Below, in pieces: positions 41,030-49,477 of a DNA stretch of 64,000 nt. The DNA lies in the NCBI RefSeq assembly GCF_046773475.1, contig NZ_CP177240.1, positions 124,001-188,000 on the forward strand. Reading direction: 5' to 3'. The stretch is from Nitratireductor aquimarinus. Its GTDB lineage: Bacteria > Pseudomonadota > Alphaproteobacteria > Rhizobiales > Rhizobiaceae. The notes beneath the pieces were generated by a model. The model was not told the DNA's origin, made no database searches, and saw only the letters and a list, made by a program, of their open reading frames with translations. Every line of letters starts with the position of its first letter. Within the stretch, counting starts at the first letter, position 1. A program made the position numbers and the translations under genes.

Positions 41030-42424
41030 TCATTCGGCAAAGAGGTAGGTCTTGCCGGGAGAGGGGGACCAGTCGGGATCCTTCCAGGCGATCATCTTGC
41101 CGGGATTGAGAAGCCCCTTCGGGTCGGCCTGTTTCTTGAAGGCCAGCTGATGCGGGTTGGTCTTCTTCATGCCGCCTTCTTCCAGCGTGATCCGGTGCGG
41201 ATTGAAGACCGGAAGGCCGAGTTCCAGCTCCAGTATCTGGATGATTTCCTCAAGCCGCTCATTGCTGGTGTGCCGCACGATCGGAATGCCCACGGGCGAG
41301 ACAACGCCGTCGAACCGGGTGAATTCGAAATGCAGCAGCAATTCGTCTCCGAACCGCTCTTTCACCTCGGCGAGTTTCTCGAACATCACCGGGCGCGGGA
41401 TCATCATCTGCAGATAGGTGATGGTCGGATCGACGCGCAGAGCGCGCAGCGTCGTGTGGTTCCACGCAAGCTCGAAAGCCGCCGGCAGCTTCACGCCCTC
41501 TTCCAGCTGGTCGTAGCGCAGCCTGAGCGTCGCACCGTCGAAGCCTTCGACAATTTCGACAAGCCGGTCCAGTGTTTCTTTCGAAACGGTCACGGCCACA
41601 ACGGCCTCGCTTTCCTCCAGATAGGGGCGGTGCCTGCGGAAATAGTTGAACGGAATGGGCGCCTCGAAATTCGAAAGCATGCGCTTGCAGACCGTGTCGT
41701 CGTCGCCGATCTCAAGCGCCAGCCTGCAGGAGTTTTCGAATGTGTCGACACCGATGATCACGTCGACCCAGTCGGTCGCCGGATCGGCAGGCATTTCCAC
41801 CTCAACGATGACGCCATTGACGCCATAGGCATGGGCGGCCTTGCTGATGTCGCTTGCGCCGACCAGATCAATGATCTGCGGCGTCTCTTCCATGGTGACG
41901 AGGCGCAGCCGGCGGATATTGGCCGGATTGCGCAGACCGCCCCAGCGGATCGCACCCACACCGCTGGACCCGCCGGCGATGAAGCCGGCGATGGTTGCCG
42001 AGCCCATGGTCGAGGGGAACAGGCGGATTTCCTTGCCGACCGCGCGCAGCGAGCGCTCGATATGCTCGATCACCGTGCCGCCCTGCGCCACGAAATAATC
42101 GTCGCCGATCTCGAGGATCTCGTTCATGTGCTTCATGTGCAGAACGACGCCGCCGGAAAGCGGCATGGCCTGACCGTAATTGCCGGTTCCGGCCCCGCGC
42201 GTGGTGACGGGAACGTCATGCTTCCAGCAGGCGGCGAGAATTTCGACCACTTCTTCCACGCTGCGCGGCGCAATGACCAGATCGGCCGTCACGTCGTCGA
42301 GCTGTTCCTTCAGGATCGGGCTGTACCAGTAGAAGTCACGGCTCTTCTGGCGCACCGTCTGGGGATTGTCGTCGATGTCGAGATGGGCCAGCGCCTCGCG
42401 GCACGCTGAAATATCTGCAGTCAT
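41030..42424 (-). CDS. GlcD-like FAD-binding oxidoreductase
   Basis: A 464-residue member of the vanillyl-alcohol-oxidase/glycolate-oxidase-D group. FAD_binding_4 is seen at about residues 45-200 (VIAPRSVEEVVEILAAC, VTTRGAGTGNYGQAMPLSGG, FPSTMGSATIAGFIAGGSSG), and the C-terminus ends in the family's DPKGLLNPGKMI, a shared landmark of these oxidases. No Fe-S cysteines are present, so it is a single-component oxidase or dehydrogenase for a hydroxy acid or an amine. It overlaps the amidohydrolase gene by ATGA, showing translational coupling. Confidence 0.88.
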   Translation of the reverse strand: MTADISACREALAHLDIDDNPQTVRQKSRDFYWYSPILKEQLDDVTADLVIAPRSVEEVVEILAACWKHDVPVTTRGAGTGNYGQAMPLSGGVVLHMKHMNEILEIGDDYFVAQGGTVIEHIERSLRAVGKEIRLFPSTMGSATIAGFIAGGSSGVGAIRWGGLRNPANIRRLRLVTMEETPQIIDLVGASDISKAAHAYGVNGVIVEVEMPADPATDWVDVIIGVDTFENSCRLALEIGDDDTVCKRMLSNFEAPIPFNYFRRHRPYLEESEAVVAVTVSKETLDRLVEIVEGFDGATLRLRYDQLEEGVKLPAAFELAWNHTTLRALRVDPTITYLQMMIPRPVMFEKLAEVKERFGDELLLHFEFTRFDGVVSPVGIPIVRHTSNERLEEIIQILELELGLPVFNPHRITLEEGGMKKTNPHQLAFKKQADPKGLLNPGKMIAWKDPDWSPSPGKTYLFAE

Positions 42425-43719
42425 GAGTACTCCATCGCGAAAAGATCGCGCAGATTGAAGGGAAGCGGTTGAAGCGGCGCGCCACCGCGCAGAACGACGC
42501 GGCCGGCCGAAGAACGGCTCATCAGGTCGAGCCAGTCGCTGGCATCGAGAATGATCAGGTCGGCAGGTGCGCCTGCCGCAACAAGGCCGTGCTGGCCGAA
42601 GCCGCAGGCCTTCGCGGCCTCGCGGAACTGGCGGGCCGCCCAGCTGCCGATGTCGGTTTCGAGATGCGCTGTCCGCACCGCAGAGCGGAAAAGGTCGACC
42701 ATGTCGAAGTCGCCGTAGGGATAGAAGGGATCCTGCACATTGTCGGAGGCGAAGTGCACGGATGCGCCGCCCGCAGCCAGTTCGCGCACGGTGGTCATGC
42801 CGCGCCGCGACGGCGTTGCGCCATTGGAGCGGTCCTGCAGGAACAGGTTGGAGTGCGGAAGCGAGACGATATGCACGCCGGCCCGCGCCACTTTATCGAT
42901 GATGCGGTCGCGGTCTGCCATCGGCATGGAGCTGAGCGAGCAGCAATGTCCGGCCATGACCGGGCTCTTGAAGCCGGTGCGCAGAATGCTGTCGCAGATC
43001 AGTTCGAGCGCCATGGCGTCGGGCGCAAGCGTTTCATCGACATGGAAATCGACCGCGAGCCCGGCTTCGCCGGCACAGGAAAACAGCGCATCAAGGCGCT
43101 CCGGCGTTGCCGTCTTCGGCGCAATGAACGCGCCCAGAACGCCGCCGAGACGCCTGATTTGTCGGCAGCGTTCGATGAACTCCGCCTGTTCGACGCGCTC
43201 CAGAGCCATCAGCGCGACGGCCTGAAGCGCAATGCGGCCCCGCCAGTCGCTGCGCATTTCGTCAAAAACGCGCCAGGCTTCGCTCTCATCCGGCATGACC
43301 GGCGTGTCGAGATGGGTGCGGATCGCGGACGTGCCATGCAGATAAGCGCGTTCAAGCGCCTGAAGCATGCGGTTTTTCAGGTCCGTCTGCGACCAGTTGG
43401 CGGCATCCGCGCCGGAAAGCTTCACGGCGTCCAGAAGTCCGCCATGGGGAATGCCCGTCCGCCTGACGATATAGGCCTTGTCGAGATGGACGTGGGAATC
43501 GACGAATGTGGGCATAACCATCCGTCCTGCGAGATCCAGTTCAGCGCCGCCATTGTTCTCCGGCGTCAGCGCGCCATCCGCCGTGATGCCGAAATCCATG
43601 GTGGCAAGGCCGCTGTCATGATCCAGCGCACGGAGCGGAAACCCCTCTGCCAGAGCAGCCGGGACGCGGGCATTGGTGAACCAGCGGCTCTTTTGTGTCT
43701 CGCAGGCGCGGATGTTCAT
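42421..43719 (-). CDS. Amidohydrolase, cytosine-deaminase (CodA)-like
   Basis: A 432-residue metal-dependent hydrolase of the CodA/N-isopropylammelide branch. Metal-binding motifs are in order: FVDSHVHLDKAY near residue 72, IRTHLDTP, DFHVDETLAP, MAGHCCSLSS (His) and FASDNVQDPFYPYG (catalytic Asp). It hydrolyses a C-N bond in a cyclic amidine or amide, for example by deaminating a pyrimidine or imidazole ring. It overlaps the creatininase-like gene and the FAD-oxidase gene by ATGA on each side. No signal peptide is present. Confidence 0.88.
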   Translation of the reverse strand: MNIRACETQKSRWFTNARVPAALAEGFPLRALDHDSGLATMDFGITADGALTPENNGGAELDLAGRMVMPTFVDSHVHLDKAYIVRRTGIPHGGLLDAVKLSGADAANWSQTDLKNRMLQALERAYLHGTSAIRTHLDTPVMPDESEAWRVFDEMRSDWRGRIALQAVALMALERVEQAEFIERCRQIRRLGGVLGAFIAPKTATPERLDALFSCAGEAGLAVDFHVDETLAPDAMALELICDSILRTGFKSPVMAGHCCSLSSMPMADRDRIIDKVARAGVHIVSLPHSNLFLQDRSNGATPSRRGMTTVRELAAGGASVHFASDNVQDPFYPYGDFDMVDLFRSAVRTAHLETDIGSWAARQFREAAKACGFGQHGLVAAGAPADLIILDASDWLDLMSRSSAGRVVLRGGAPLQPLPFNLRDLFAMEYS

Positions 43720-44510
43720 ACGCGCGGCGCTCCGAAGGGGATCGCATAGCGCGCCACCTCTTCGAGAAGCCGGGCGTAACGTGTGGCTGCATGCTCGACG
43801 AGCGCCTTGCCCGTTTCCGGCGTCGCCAGCGCGGCATTGCCAGCGGCTCCATCGGCGTTGAGATCCTTCATGGTCCAGCCCGTGGAAACGGGGCCGAGCA
43901 GGCGCAGAACATCATTCGACTGGGCGACCGTACGGGAGGCCGGTACGAAGTTCTTCGCCTTTTCCATGCAAACCAGATCGGGGCGCAGATGCAGCATGGC
44001 GGCAGTCTCCACCAGTCCGCCGTGAATGCCGTCGCGCAACTCCTCCTCGGGGATCAGGCCGGGCGGATAGCCCATGCTCATCCAGCCGGCGGCGACGCAG
44101 AACATCTCTTCTTCAATGCGCAGCGCGCGCGCTGCGATCTGCAGCACCGGCACATTGCCCCCATGCGCATTGAGGAAGACAAGCCGGCGAATGCCCGAAC
44201 GCGCGACGCTTCTGCCGATCTGCATGAGCACGGCCTGAAGCGTTGCTGCGTCGAGGGTCAGAACGCCGGGAAAGCCCGTGTGTTCATCGGATTTGGCGAC
44301 GGCGACCGGCGGCAGAACCAGCACCTGCGCGTCCTCCACGCGCTTCGCCGCTTCCAGTGCAATGCCCTCTGCAAGCGTGGTGTCGGTGCTGAGCGGCAGG
44401 TGGGGACCATGCTGCTCAATGGCGCCCACAGGCAACAATGCGACAGTCGCATCATCGACCAGTGTTTTCAGGTCGTCAGCAGAAAGCTCGCTCCAGAGAC
44501 GAAAGGCCAT
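43716..44510 (-). CDS. Creatininase-family amidohydrolase
   Basis: A 264-residue protein starting at the ATG at 44510 (a TTG at 44513 is also possible). It has the family's metal-binding motifs: LLPVGAIEQHGPHLPLSTDT (Glu, His, Asp), LVFLNAHGGN (His) and HGGLVETAAML (Glu). Members open cyclic amides: creatininase turns creatinine into creatine, MftE cuts a peptide, and others deformylate pyrimidines. It is the first gene of the long minus-strand operon and is divergent from the AllA-like gene. The presence of hydantoinase-family genes opposite makes a ring-opening role likely. Confidence 0.9.
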   Translation of the reverse strand: MAFRLWSELSADDLKTLVDDATVALLPVGAIEQHGPHLPLSTDTTLAEGIALEAAKRVEDAQVLVLPPVAVAKSDEHTGFPGVLTLDAATLQAVLMQIGRSVARSGIRRLVFLNAHGGNVPVLQIAARALRIEEEMFCVAAGWMSMGYPPGLIPEEELRDGIHGGLVETAAMLHLRPDLVCMEKAKNFVPASRTVAQSNDVLRLLGPVSTGWTMKDLNADGAAGNAALATPETGKALVEHAATRYARLLEEVARYAIPFGAPRV

Positions 44511-44517
44511 CAATTCA

Positions 44518-44689
44518 CCGATTATCGAACATTAGTTCGCTTAGCGTTGCAAGAAAGCAGTCGGACGTCAAGCAGGTTTGTGCGATCCCGAGCCGCTGAA
44601 AGCGCGAAATTGAAAGGTTCGGCATTTGGAATTGACAGAGAAGCGGTCAGCTGTCGTTATAATAATTGATCAAAAGTTCGATTATCGAA
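44518..44689. promoter_or_regulatory. Operator-like palindromes between creatininase and AllA-like genes
   Basis: On the creatininase side lies CCGATTATCGAAC (44518-44530) running into a palindrome CGAAC-ATTA-GTTCG (44526-44539). On the AllA side lies the perfect odd palindrome TTCGAT-T-ATCGAA (44677-44689), 19 bases before the start codon. The shared core CGATTATCGA also occurs at 34628-34637, next to the Rieske gene. They are candidate binding sites for one regulator, perhaps the IclR protein at 48680. Confidence 0.65.
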
Positions 44690-44707
44690 TAAAATATGAG
44701 AGCGGGA

Positions 44708-45205
44708 ATGATTGCAGTTCGACAGCTGAACAGCGCCAGTTTTGCACCCTATGGCCATGTTGCCTGCGCGGGGCAGGGGATAACAAAGTCGATCCGGGCC
44801 GATACGGTGCTTTTGACGAAGTCTCCTTCTGTCTTCCAGCATGATGCCGAGGCGGTCGATCTCGCTCTGGATTTCTATGATGTGCAGCCTGAGGGCGATG
44901 TCGTGCGCATCAACCAGGCCGAGCGCCATGAGCACAGTTCGCAGATGTTCGTGCCCATGTCCGTCACCCGCTACCTCGTGATCGTGTGGGAAGGCCATCC
45001 CCATGAAAGCGCCGCCCATGGCTTCATCGGCGGGCCGAAGGATGTGGTTATCTACAATCCCGGCGTCTGGCATCACGGCATCATCGCCCTTGATGGGCCG
45101 GGGCATTTCGCTTCCACCATGTGGCGCACGCGCGGCGGCACGGACGTGGAATTCCTGCCGCTTGAAACGGCGCTCGAAACCCGACTGCAAGAGGCCGTCT
45201 CTTGA
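44708..45205 (+). CDS. Ureidoglycolate-lyase (AllA)-like protein
   Basis: A 165-residue protein of the AllA family. I chose the ATG at 44708 because it gives the usual start (MIAVRQLNSASFAPYG); an ATG at 44696 is also in frame. Family landmarks are AERHEHSSQMFVPM, RYLVIVWEGHP, VVIYNPGVWHHGIIALDG, the cupin-like strand set with conserved His residues. AllA splits ureidoglycolate into glyoxylate and urea in allantoin breakdown. No allantoinase or allantoicase is in the window, so a related ureido compound may be the substrate. The stop overlaps the next gene's TTG start. Confidence 0.82.
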   Translation: MIAVRQLNSASFAPYGHVACAGQGITKSIRADTVLLTKSPSVFQHDAEAVDLALDFYDVQPEGDVVRINQAERHEHSSQMFVPMSVTRYLVIVWEGHPHESAAHGFIGGPKDVVIYNPGVWHHGIIALDGPGHFASTMWRTRGGTDVEFLPLETALETRLQEAVS

Positions 45206-48200
45206 GCGCTCTGGGCATCGATATCGGAGCCTCGACCGTCGACCTCGCGCTGTCGGCGAACGGCGTCCTGCGCACCGGAAAGATGACGCGGGGCGCGGGA
45301 GCGGTGGCCGAAGAGATCGCGGCTGCGATCCGGCATTTTTCACAGCAATGGGCGTTTGAACCCACGGCGCTTGAAGAGATCCGCCTGGGCTCAACAGGCG
45401 CGGTGAACATGCTTCTTGGAAAGCAGGTCGCCCGGGTTGGTCTGATCACCACCAGCGGCTTTGCGGACACGCTGGCGCTTGCCCGGCAAAACCGTTCCGA
45501 GCTTTACGATCCGGTCGCGCGCTCGCCATCCCCCACATTTCTGGTGATGCCGGACGGCATCCATGAGGTGGAAGGCCGACTCGACAGGAACGGCGCGGAA
45601 ATCGCCCCCCTGTCGGTCGATCAGATCCGGGCGGCGGGTGCAGCGCTTCGCGATCAGGGCGTGGAGGCCATTGCGGTCTGCTTTCTGTTCTCCTTCGTCA
45701 ATCCGGCGCATGAGCGCCTCTGCGCCGATATTCTTTCAGAAGTCGCGCCCGGCATTCCCGTCATCCTGTCGCATACGGTCGACGGCAATGCCCGCGAATA
45801 TGAACGCACGGTCTCGGCCTGTCTGGAAGCCGCCCTTTGCCCGGCGCAGCAGGCAAATGTGGATCGCATCGCAGACGAACTCGAAAGGCTCGGCTTCTCG
45901 GGCCGCCTCTCCTTTGCGGATTCGCGTGGTCATCTCGTAACGCCAAAGCTGGCTCGCACTGCGGCTGGCCGGCAGTTGATGGGCGGTCCTGCGGCCTCTG
46001 CGCTTTTCTCCGCGTCACTCGCAGAAATGGCAGGTTCCCGGCAGGCGCTTGCGCTCGACATGGGTTCCACCAGCACGGACATTGTGCTGCTGGAAAATGG
46101 CGCACCGGCGCAGACACATTACAGCGTCGTTGCCGGCGTGCCCGTACGCAATCCCATGGCCGACATTCAAAGCGTCGCTCTGGGCGGCGGCGCGCGGGCA
46201 CAGTGGGCGGGCGCTGCCGGCATCCGCTTTTCAGGCGATGCCAATACCGATGCGCCCACGCTTACCGACGCGCTCGTTTCGCTGGGGCAATTGCCCGCCG
46301 CACTCGCGCCGGATGCGGGCAACCGCATTGCCCGCCTTGCCGAAGAGGCGGCCATCGGGTGCGACGAACTCGCCGCGATAATCCGGGATGCGGCGCTCGA
46401 CAGCGTCGTGGCCGCTCTTGTTCGTTACGCGGTCGACCGAAATGTCGACCCGGCAGCCGTGCCGCTGATTGTCGGCGGCGGCCTTGGCGGTGTCATGGCG
46501 CATGCGCTGGGCGAGCGGCTTGGCGTCAACCGCATTATTGTTGATGAACTCGCCGCAGTGTCGGGCGCTGCCGGTCTTCTCCTGGCCCGGCATGTTAGCG
46601 AAGCGTCGGAAACGCTGAACGCGCCCCTCAATGGACTGACCGACGAGCGCCTCCGACAGGCGCTCGACACACTCCGTGCAGAGGCGTCAGCCGCCAGCGA
46701 GGGTGTTGTTCAGATCACGATAGCGCCGAACGCCTTCATGCACCCCGTCACGCTCACCCTTGATGAGGGGCAGCCGACGGTGGAGACCATTCGCGAAGCC
46801 TTCACTGCCTATCACACCGAGCGATTTGGCAATCCGTCGCGCGAGGCGGGGTTCGTGTTCAGGATCGGGCGTTTCCTCCTTGAAGAACAGAAGGCGCTGG
46901 AAAAGAAGCTCGCCGGGGGCGAGGCCATGGGCCTTCAGCCTGCCCCGGGCTGGGAGCGCGTCATCGAAGGCGGGCTGGTGTCCTTTGTCAGGCGCAATTC
47001 AGCCGCCGTGGCGCTGCGTCCCGAGACATTGCAGATGCGCCTGAATGCCATCGCCCAGACCATGCAGGAAATGCTCTTCCGCACGGCGGTCTCGCCCGTG
47101 GTGCGTGAAGGAAACGATGCAGCCGCAGCACTTTTGACCCCCACCGGAGAGCTTCTGGCGCTTTCCGACGCCATTCCGCTTCTTCTCGGGGCGCTTGATG
47201 GCTCCGTGCGTTCAATGCTCGAGCATTTCCCGGTCGAGACGATGCGCGAGGGCGATCTCTATCTCATGAACGACCCCTTCCTCGGCGGGACGCATCTGCC
47301 TGACCTGACGGTGATGCGGCCGGTCTTCGCAGAAGGAAAGGTGATCGCGCTCGCGGCGAGCATTCTTCATCATCAGGATATTGGCGGCATGCGGGCAGGC
47401 TCCGTGCCGCCGGATGCGGTGGACATTTTCCAGGAGGGGCTGCGCCTGCCGCCGCTTCGGATGGGCGCCGGCGACCGGATCGACCCTCTCGTGGTCAATC
47501 TCATCAGCGCCAATTCACGCGCGGCCGATACGGTGCTTGGCGATCTCTCCTCGCAGATCGGCGCGGCGGTGAAAGCCGGTTCGCTTCTCGGCAGTCTGGC
47601 TGAAGAGATAGGGATGGATGCCTTCGCCACAGGCATCGTGACCTGTCTGGAGCGGGGTGAGGCGCTCGCCCGCGACACGATTTCCGCCATGGCTCCGGGG
47701 CCACATGTGGCGAGCGGTCAGCTCGATCCTGCGCCGGGCCTGCCGGAAGTGCGCATCGCGCTCAGCCTCGACTGCGGCGACGGCCTTTTCCGCGCCGATT
47801 TTACCGGCACGAGCGGGCAGGTGGCTGCACCCATCAATTGCGTGCGCTCAGGCCCGTTCGCGGCTGCATTCTACAGCCTGCTCAGCGCGATGGGCGATAC
47901 GGTGTTCCGCAATGGCGGCGTGGTGCGGACCATGGAACTGGTCCTGCCGGAAAACTGCGCGATCAATGCCTCGCCGCCGGCAGCCGTCAATGCGCGCATG
48001 GGCATTGTGCGCAGCACCACATCGACGCTTCTGCAAGGGCTCGCCCGGGCTTTGCCGGAGACCATGCCGGCAGCCAATTCGGGCATGTCCTTCGTGCTGG
48101 CCTTTTCGGGCGCGGGCGCAGATGGAAAGCGCTTCATCGCCACGGAGATCATCGCCGGCGGCGCCGGCGGCGGCCCGCAGAGCGATGGTGTTTCAGGCAT

Positions 48201-48573
48201 TTCCACCGATGTCGGCAACGCGATGAACATGCCGGGCGAAGCGCTGGAATCGCAGATCCCCGTGCGTCTGGTAAGCGCCTGCATTCGCCGTGGCTCCGGC
48301 GGGGCGGGGCGCTATCGCGGCGGTGATGGCATCCAGCGCCGATATCTCGCCCTGCAGGACGGCATCAATGTTTCGCTGCGCGGCGACCGGTTCAGACATG
48401 TTCCCGATGGACTTCTGGGTGGCGGTGCGCCGCAGCCTGCCGCCGCCCGCGTCGTGCGGGCCGATGGAACTGTGGAGGAACTGGGCAGCCGTTCAGCCCC
48501 GGTTCTTCGCCGCGGGGATCAACTGGTCGTTGAAAGCTGTGGCGGAGCCGGGTATGGCGTGCAGGAAGGATAG
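45202..48573 (+). CDS. Fused hydantoinase A-hydantoinase B / 5-oxoprolinase-like protein
   Basis: A 1123-residue protein joining both subunits of the HyuA/HyuB family. It uses a TTG start that overlaps the upstream stop (TTGA). Residues about 1-590 are HyuA: ALGIDIGASTVDLALS (ATPase-type phosphate loop), ALDMGSTSTDIVLLENG and VPLIVGGGLGG. Residues about 602-1123 are HyuB: LRPETLQMRLNAIAQTMQEM, YLMNDPFLGGTHLPD, the GEALESQIPVRLVS segment and the terminal GGAGYG. Such enzymes use ATP to open hydantoins or 5-oxoproline. 5-Oxoprolinase itself is fused at about 1200-1290 residues. Here it is coupled to the AllA-like gene and faces a creatininase, which suits a creatinine/methylhydantoin-like or other ureide pathway. 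Confidence 0.9.
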   Translation: MSALGIDIGASTVDLALSANGVLRTGKMTRGAGAVAEEIAAAIRHFSQQWAFEPTALEEIRLGSTGAVNMLLGKQVARVGLITTSGFADTLALARQNRSELYDPVARSPSPTFLVMPDGIHEVEGRLDRNGAEIAPLSVDQIRAAGAALRDQGVEAIAVCFLFSFVNPAHERLCADILSEVAPGIPVILSHTVDGNAREYERTVSACLEAALCPAQQANVDRIADELERLGFSGRLSFADSRGHLVTPKLARTAAGRQLMGGPAASALFSASLAEMAGSRQALALDMGSTSTDIVLLENGAPAQTHYSVVAGVPVRNPMADIQSVALGGGARAQWAGAAGIRFSGDANTDAPTLTDALVSLGQLPAALAPDAGNRIARLAEEAAIGCDELAAIIRDAALDSVVAALVRYAVDRNVDPAAVPLIVGGGLGGVMAHALGERLGVNRIIVDELAAVSGAAGLLLARHVSEASETLNAPLNGLTDERLRQALDTLRAEASAASEGVVQITIAPNAFMHPVTLTLDEGQPTVETIREAFTAYHTERFGNPSREAGFVFRIGRFLLEEQKALEKKLAGGEAMGLQPAPGWERVIEGGLVSFVRRNSAAVALRPETLQMRLNAIAQTMQEMLFRTAVSPVVREGNDAAAALLTPTGELLALSDAIPLLLGALDGSVRSMLEHFPVETMREGDLYLMNDPFLGGTHLPDLTVMRPVFAEGKVIALAASILHHQDIGGMRAGSVPPDAVDIFQEGLRLPPLRMGAGDRIDPLVVNLISANSRAADTVLGDLSSQIGAAVKAGSLLGSLAEEIGMDAFATGIVTCLERGEALARDTISAMAPGPHVASGQLDPAPGLPEVRIALSLDCGDGLFRADFTGTSGQVAAPINCVRSGPFAAAFYSLLSAMGDTVFRNGGVVRTMELVLPENCAINASPPAAVNARMGIVRSTTSTLLQGLARALPETMPAANSGMSFVLAFSGAGADGKRFIATEIIAGGAGGGPQSDGVSGISTDVGNAMNMPGEALESQIPVRLVSACIRRGSGGAGRYRGGDGIQRRYLALQDGINVSLRGDRFRHVPDGLLGGGAPQPAAARVVRADGTVEELGSRSAPVLRRGDQLVVESCGGAGYGVQEG

Positions 48574-48592
48574 GCGCTGCTGATCGAAGCGC

Positions 48593-48607
48593 CCGCCCGC
48601 AGGGCGG
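48593..48607 (+). terminator. Short GC hairpin between hydantoinase and IclR genes
   Basis: CCGCCC-GCA-GGGCGG, a 6-bp stem with a three-base loop, starts 20 bases after the hydantoinase stop and is followed by CATACTGTTTG. It is a weak terminator candidate that would separate the IclR gene. Confidence 0.4.
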
Positions 48608-48679
48608 CATACTGTTTGAATTTCGGATACGATAAGATCGCGGATAAGCGCCGCTGGGGCGCTGGAGGCCAGCTTAGTC

Positions 48680-49459
48680 ATGATACTGCATCACCTGCTC
48701 GACAAGGACGACAAGGAAGTATCCCTGACGTTCGGCAAGGGCCTGTCCGTTATCATGGCTTTCGAGGGGCGTAACAGCGAACTCACCATTTCGGAAATCG
48801 CCGAGAAGGTGGAGCTGAACCGCGCGGTGACACGGCGTCTCGTGCGCACGCTGGAGCAGCTCGGTTTCGTGGCCCATGATCGCGGGCGCTATCAGCTAAC
48901 GCCGCGCGTGCTGCGGCTGACGCGCGGGTTCCTCGAAACCCGCAGCATTCCGCAGGTGGTGCAGCCGGTTCTGCGCAACGTCTCTCACGAGATCGGGGAA
49001 TCGGTATCCTTCGCCATGCTGGATGGCGACGAGGCCGTGTATGTCGCCCATGCTTTCGTGCCGAGCCGCTTCACGCTCAACATGGTCACTGTCGGCAGCC
49101 GCGTGCCGCTGACGCCGACTGCCGCCGGCCGCGTCATCCTCGCATTCCTCGACAGGGAAGAGCGCGAAGCGATCCTCGATCGCCTCAGCCTGTCTGCCTA
49201 TACGGAAAAAACGCTGGTCGAGCGCCGGGAGTTCACCGACCTTTTGAACTCCATCCGGTTCAGCGGCTTCTCGTTCAGTGAATCGGAATATGTGGAAGGC
49301 GTCAGCTCGCTCGCCCTTCCGGTCTTTGACCGCGACAAGCGTGTCGTGGGCGCGGTGTCGATCATCTTCCCGCAGGGCCAGTATGACGAAAACGACCTTC
49401 ACGACCGCTTGATCGAAAAACTGCTGCGCTGCACAAACGACATCGGCGCGGTTTTCTAG
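48680..49459 (+). CDS. IclR-family transcriptional regulator
   Basis: A 259-residue protein with an N-terminal winged helix (ELTISEIAEKVELNRAVTRR, about residues 33-52) and an IclR effector domain of about 170 residues (GESVSFAMLDGDEAVYVAHA, VPLTPTAAGRVILAFL, GVSSLALPVFDRDKRVVGAV). It resembles the PcaR/PcaU branch that controls aromatic and related catabolic operons. It lies downstream of the AllA/hydantoinase genes on the same strand and is convergent with a GntR gene. It is the best candidate for the regulator that reads the CGATTATCGA sites at 34.6 and 44.6 kb. Confidence 0.92.
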   Translation: MILHHLLDKDDKEVSLTFGKGLSVIMAFEGRNSELTISEIAEKVELNRAVTRRLVRTLEQLGFVAHDRGRYQLTPRVLRLTRGFLETRSIPQVVQPVLRNVSHEIGESVSFAMLDGDEAVYVAHAFVPSRFTLNMVTVGSRVPLTPTAAGRVILAFLDREEREAILDRLSLSAYTEKTLVERREFTDLLNSIRFSGFSFSESEYVEGVSSLALPVFDRDKRVVGAVSIIFPQGQYDENDLHDRLIEKLLRCTNDIGAVF

Positions 49460-49477
49460 AACGAACACAACCCGGCT

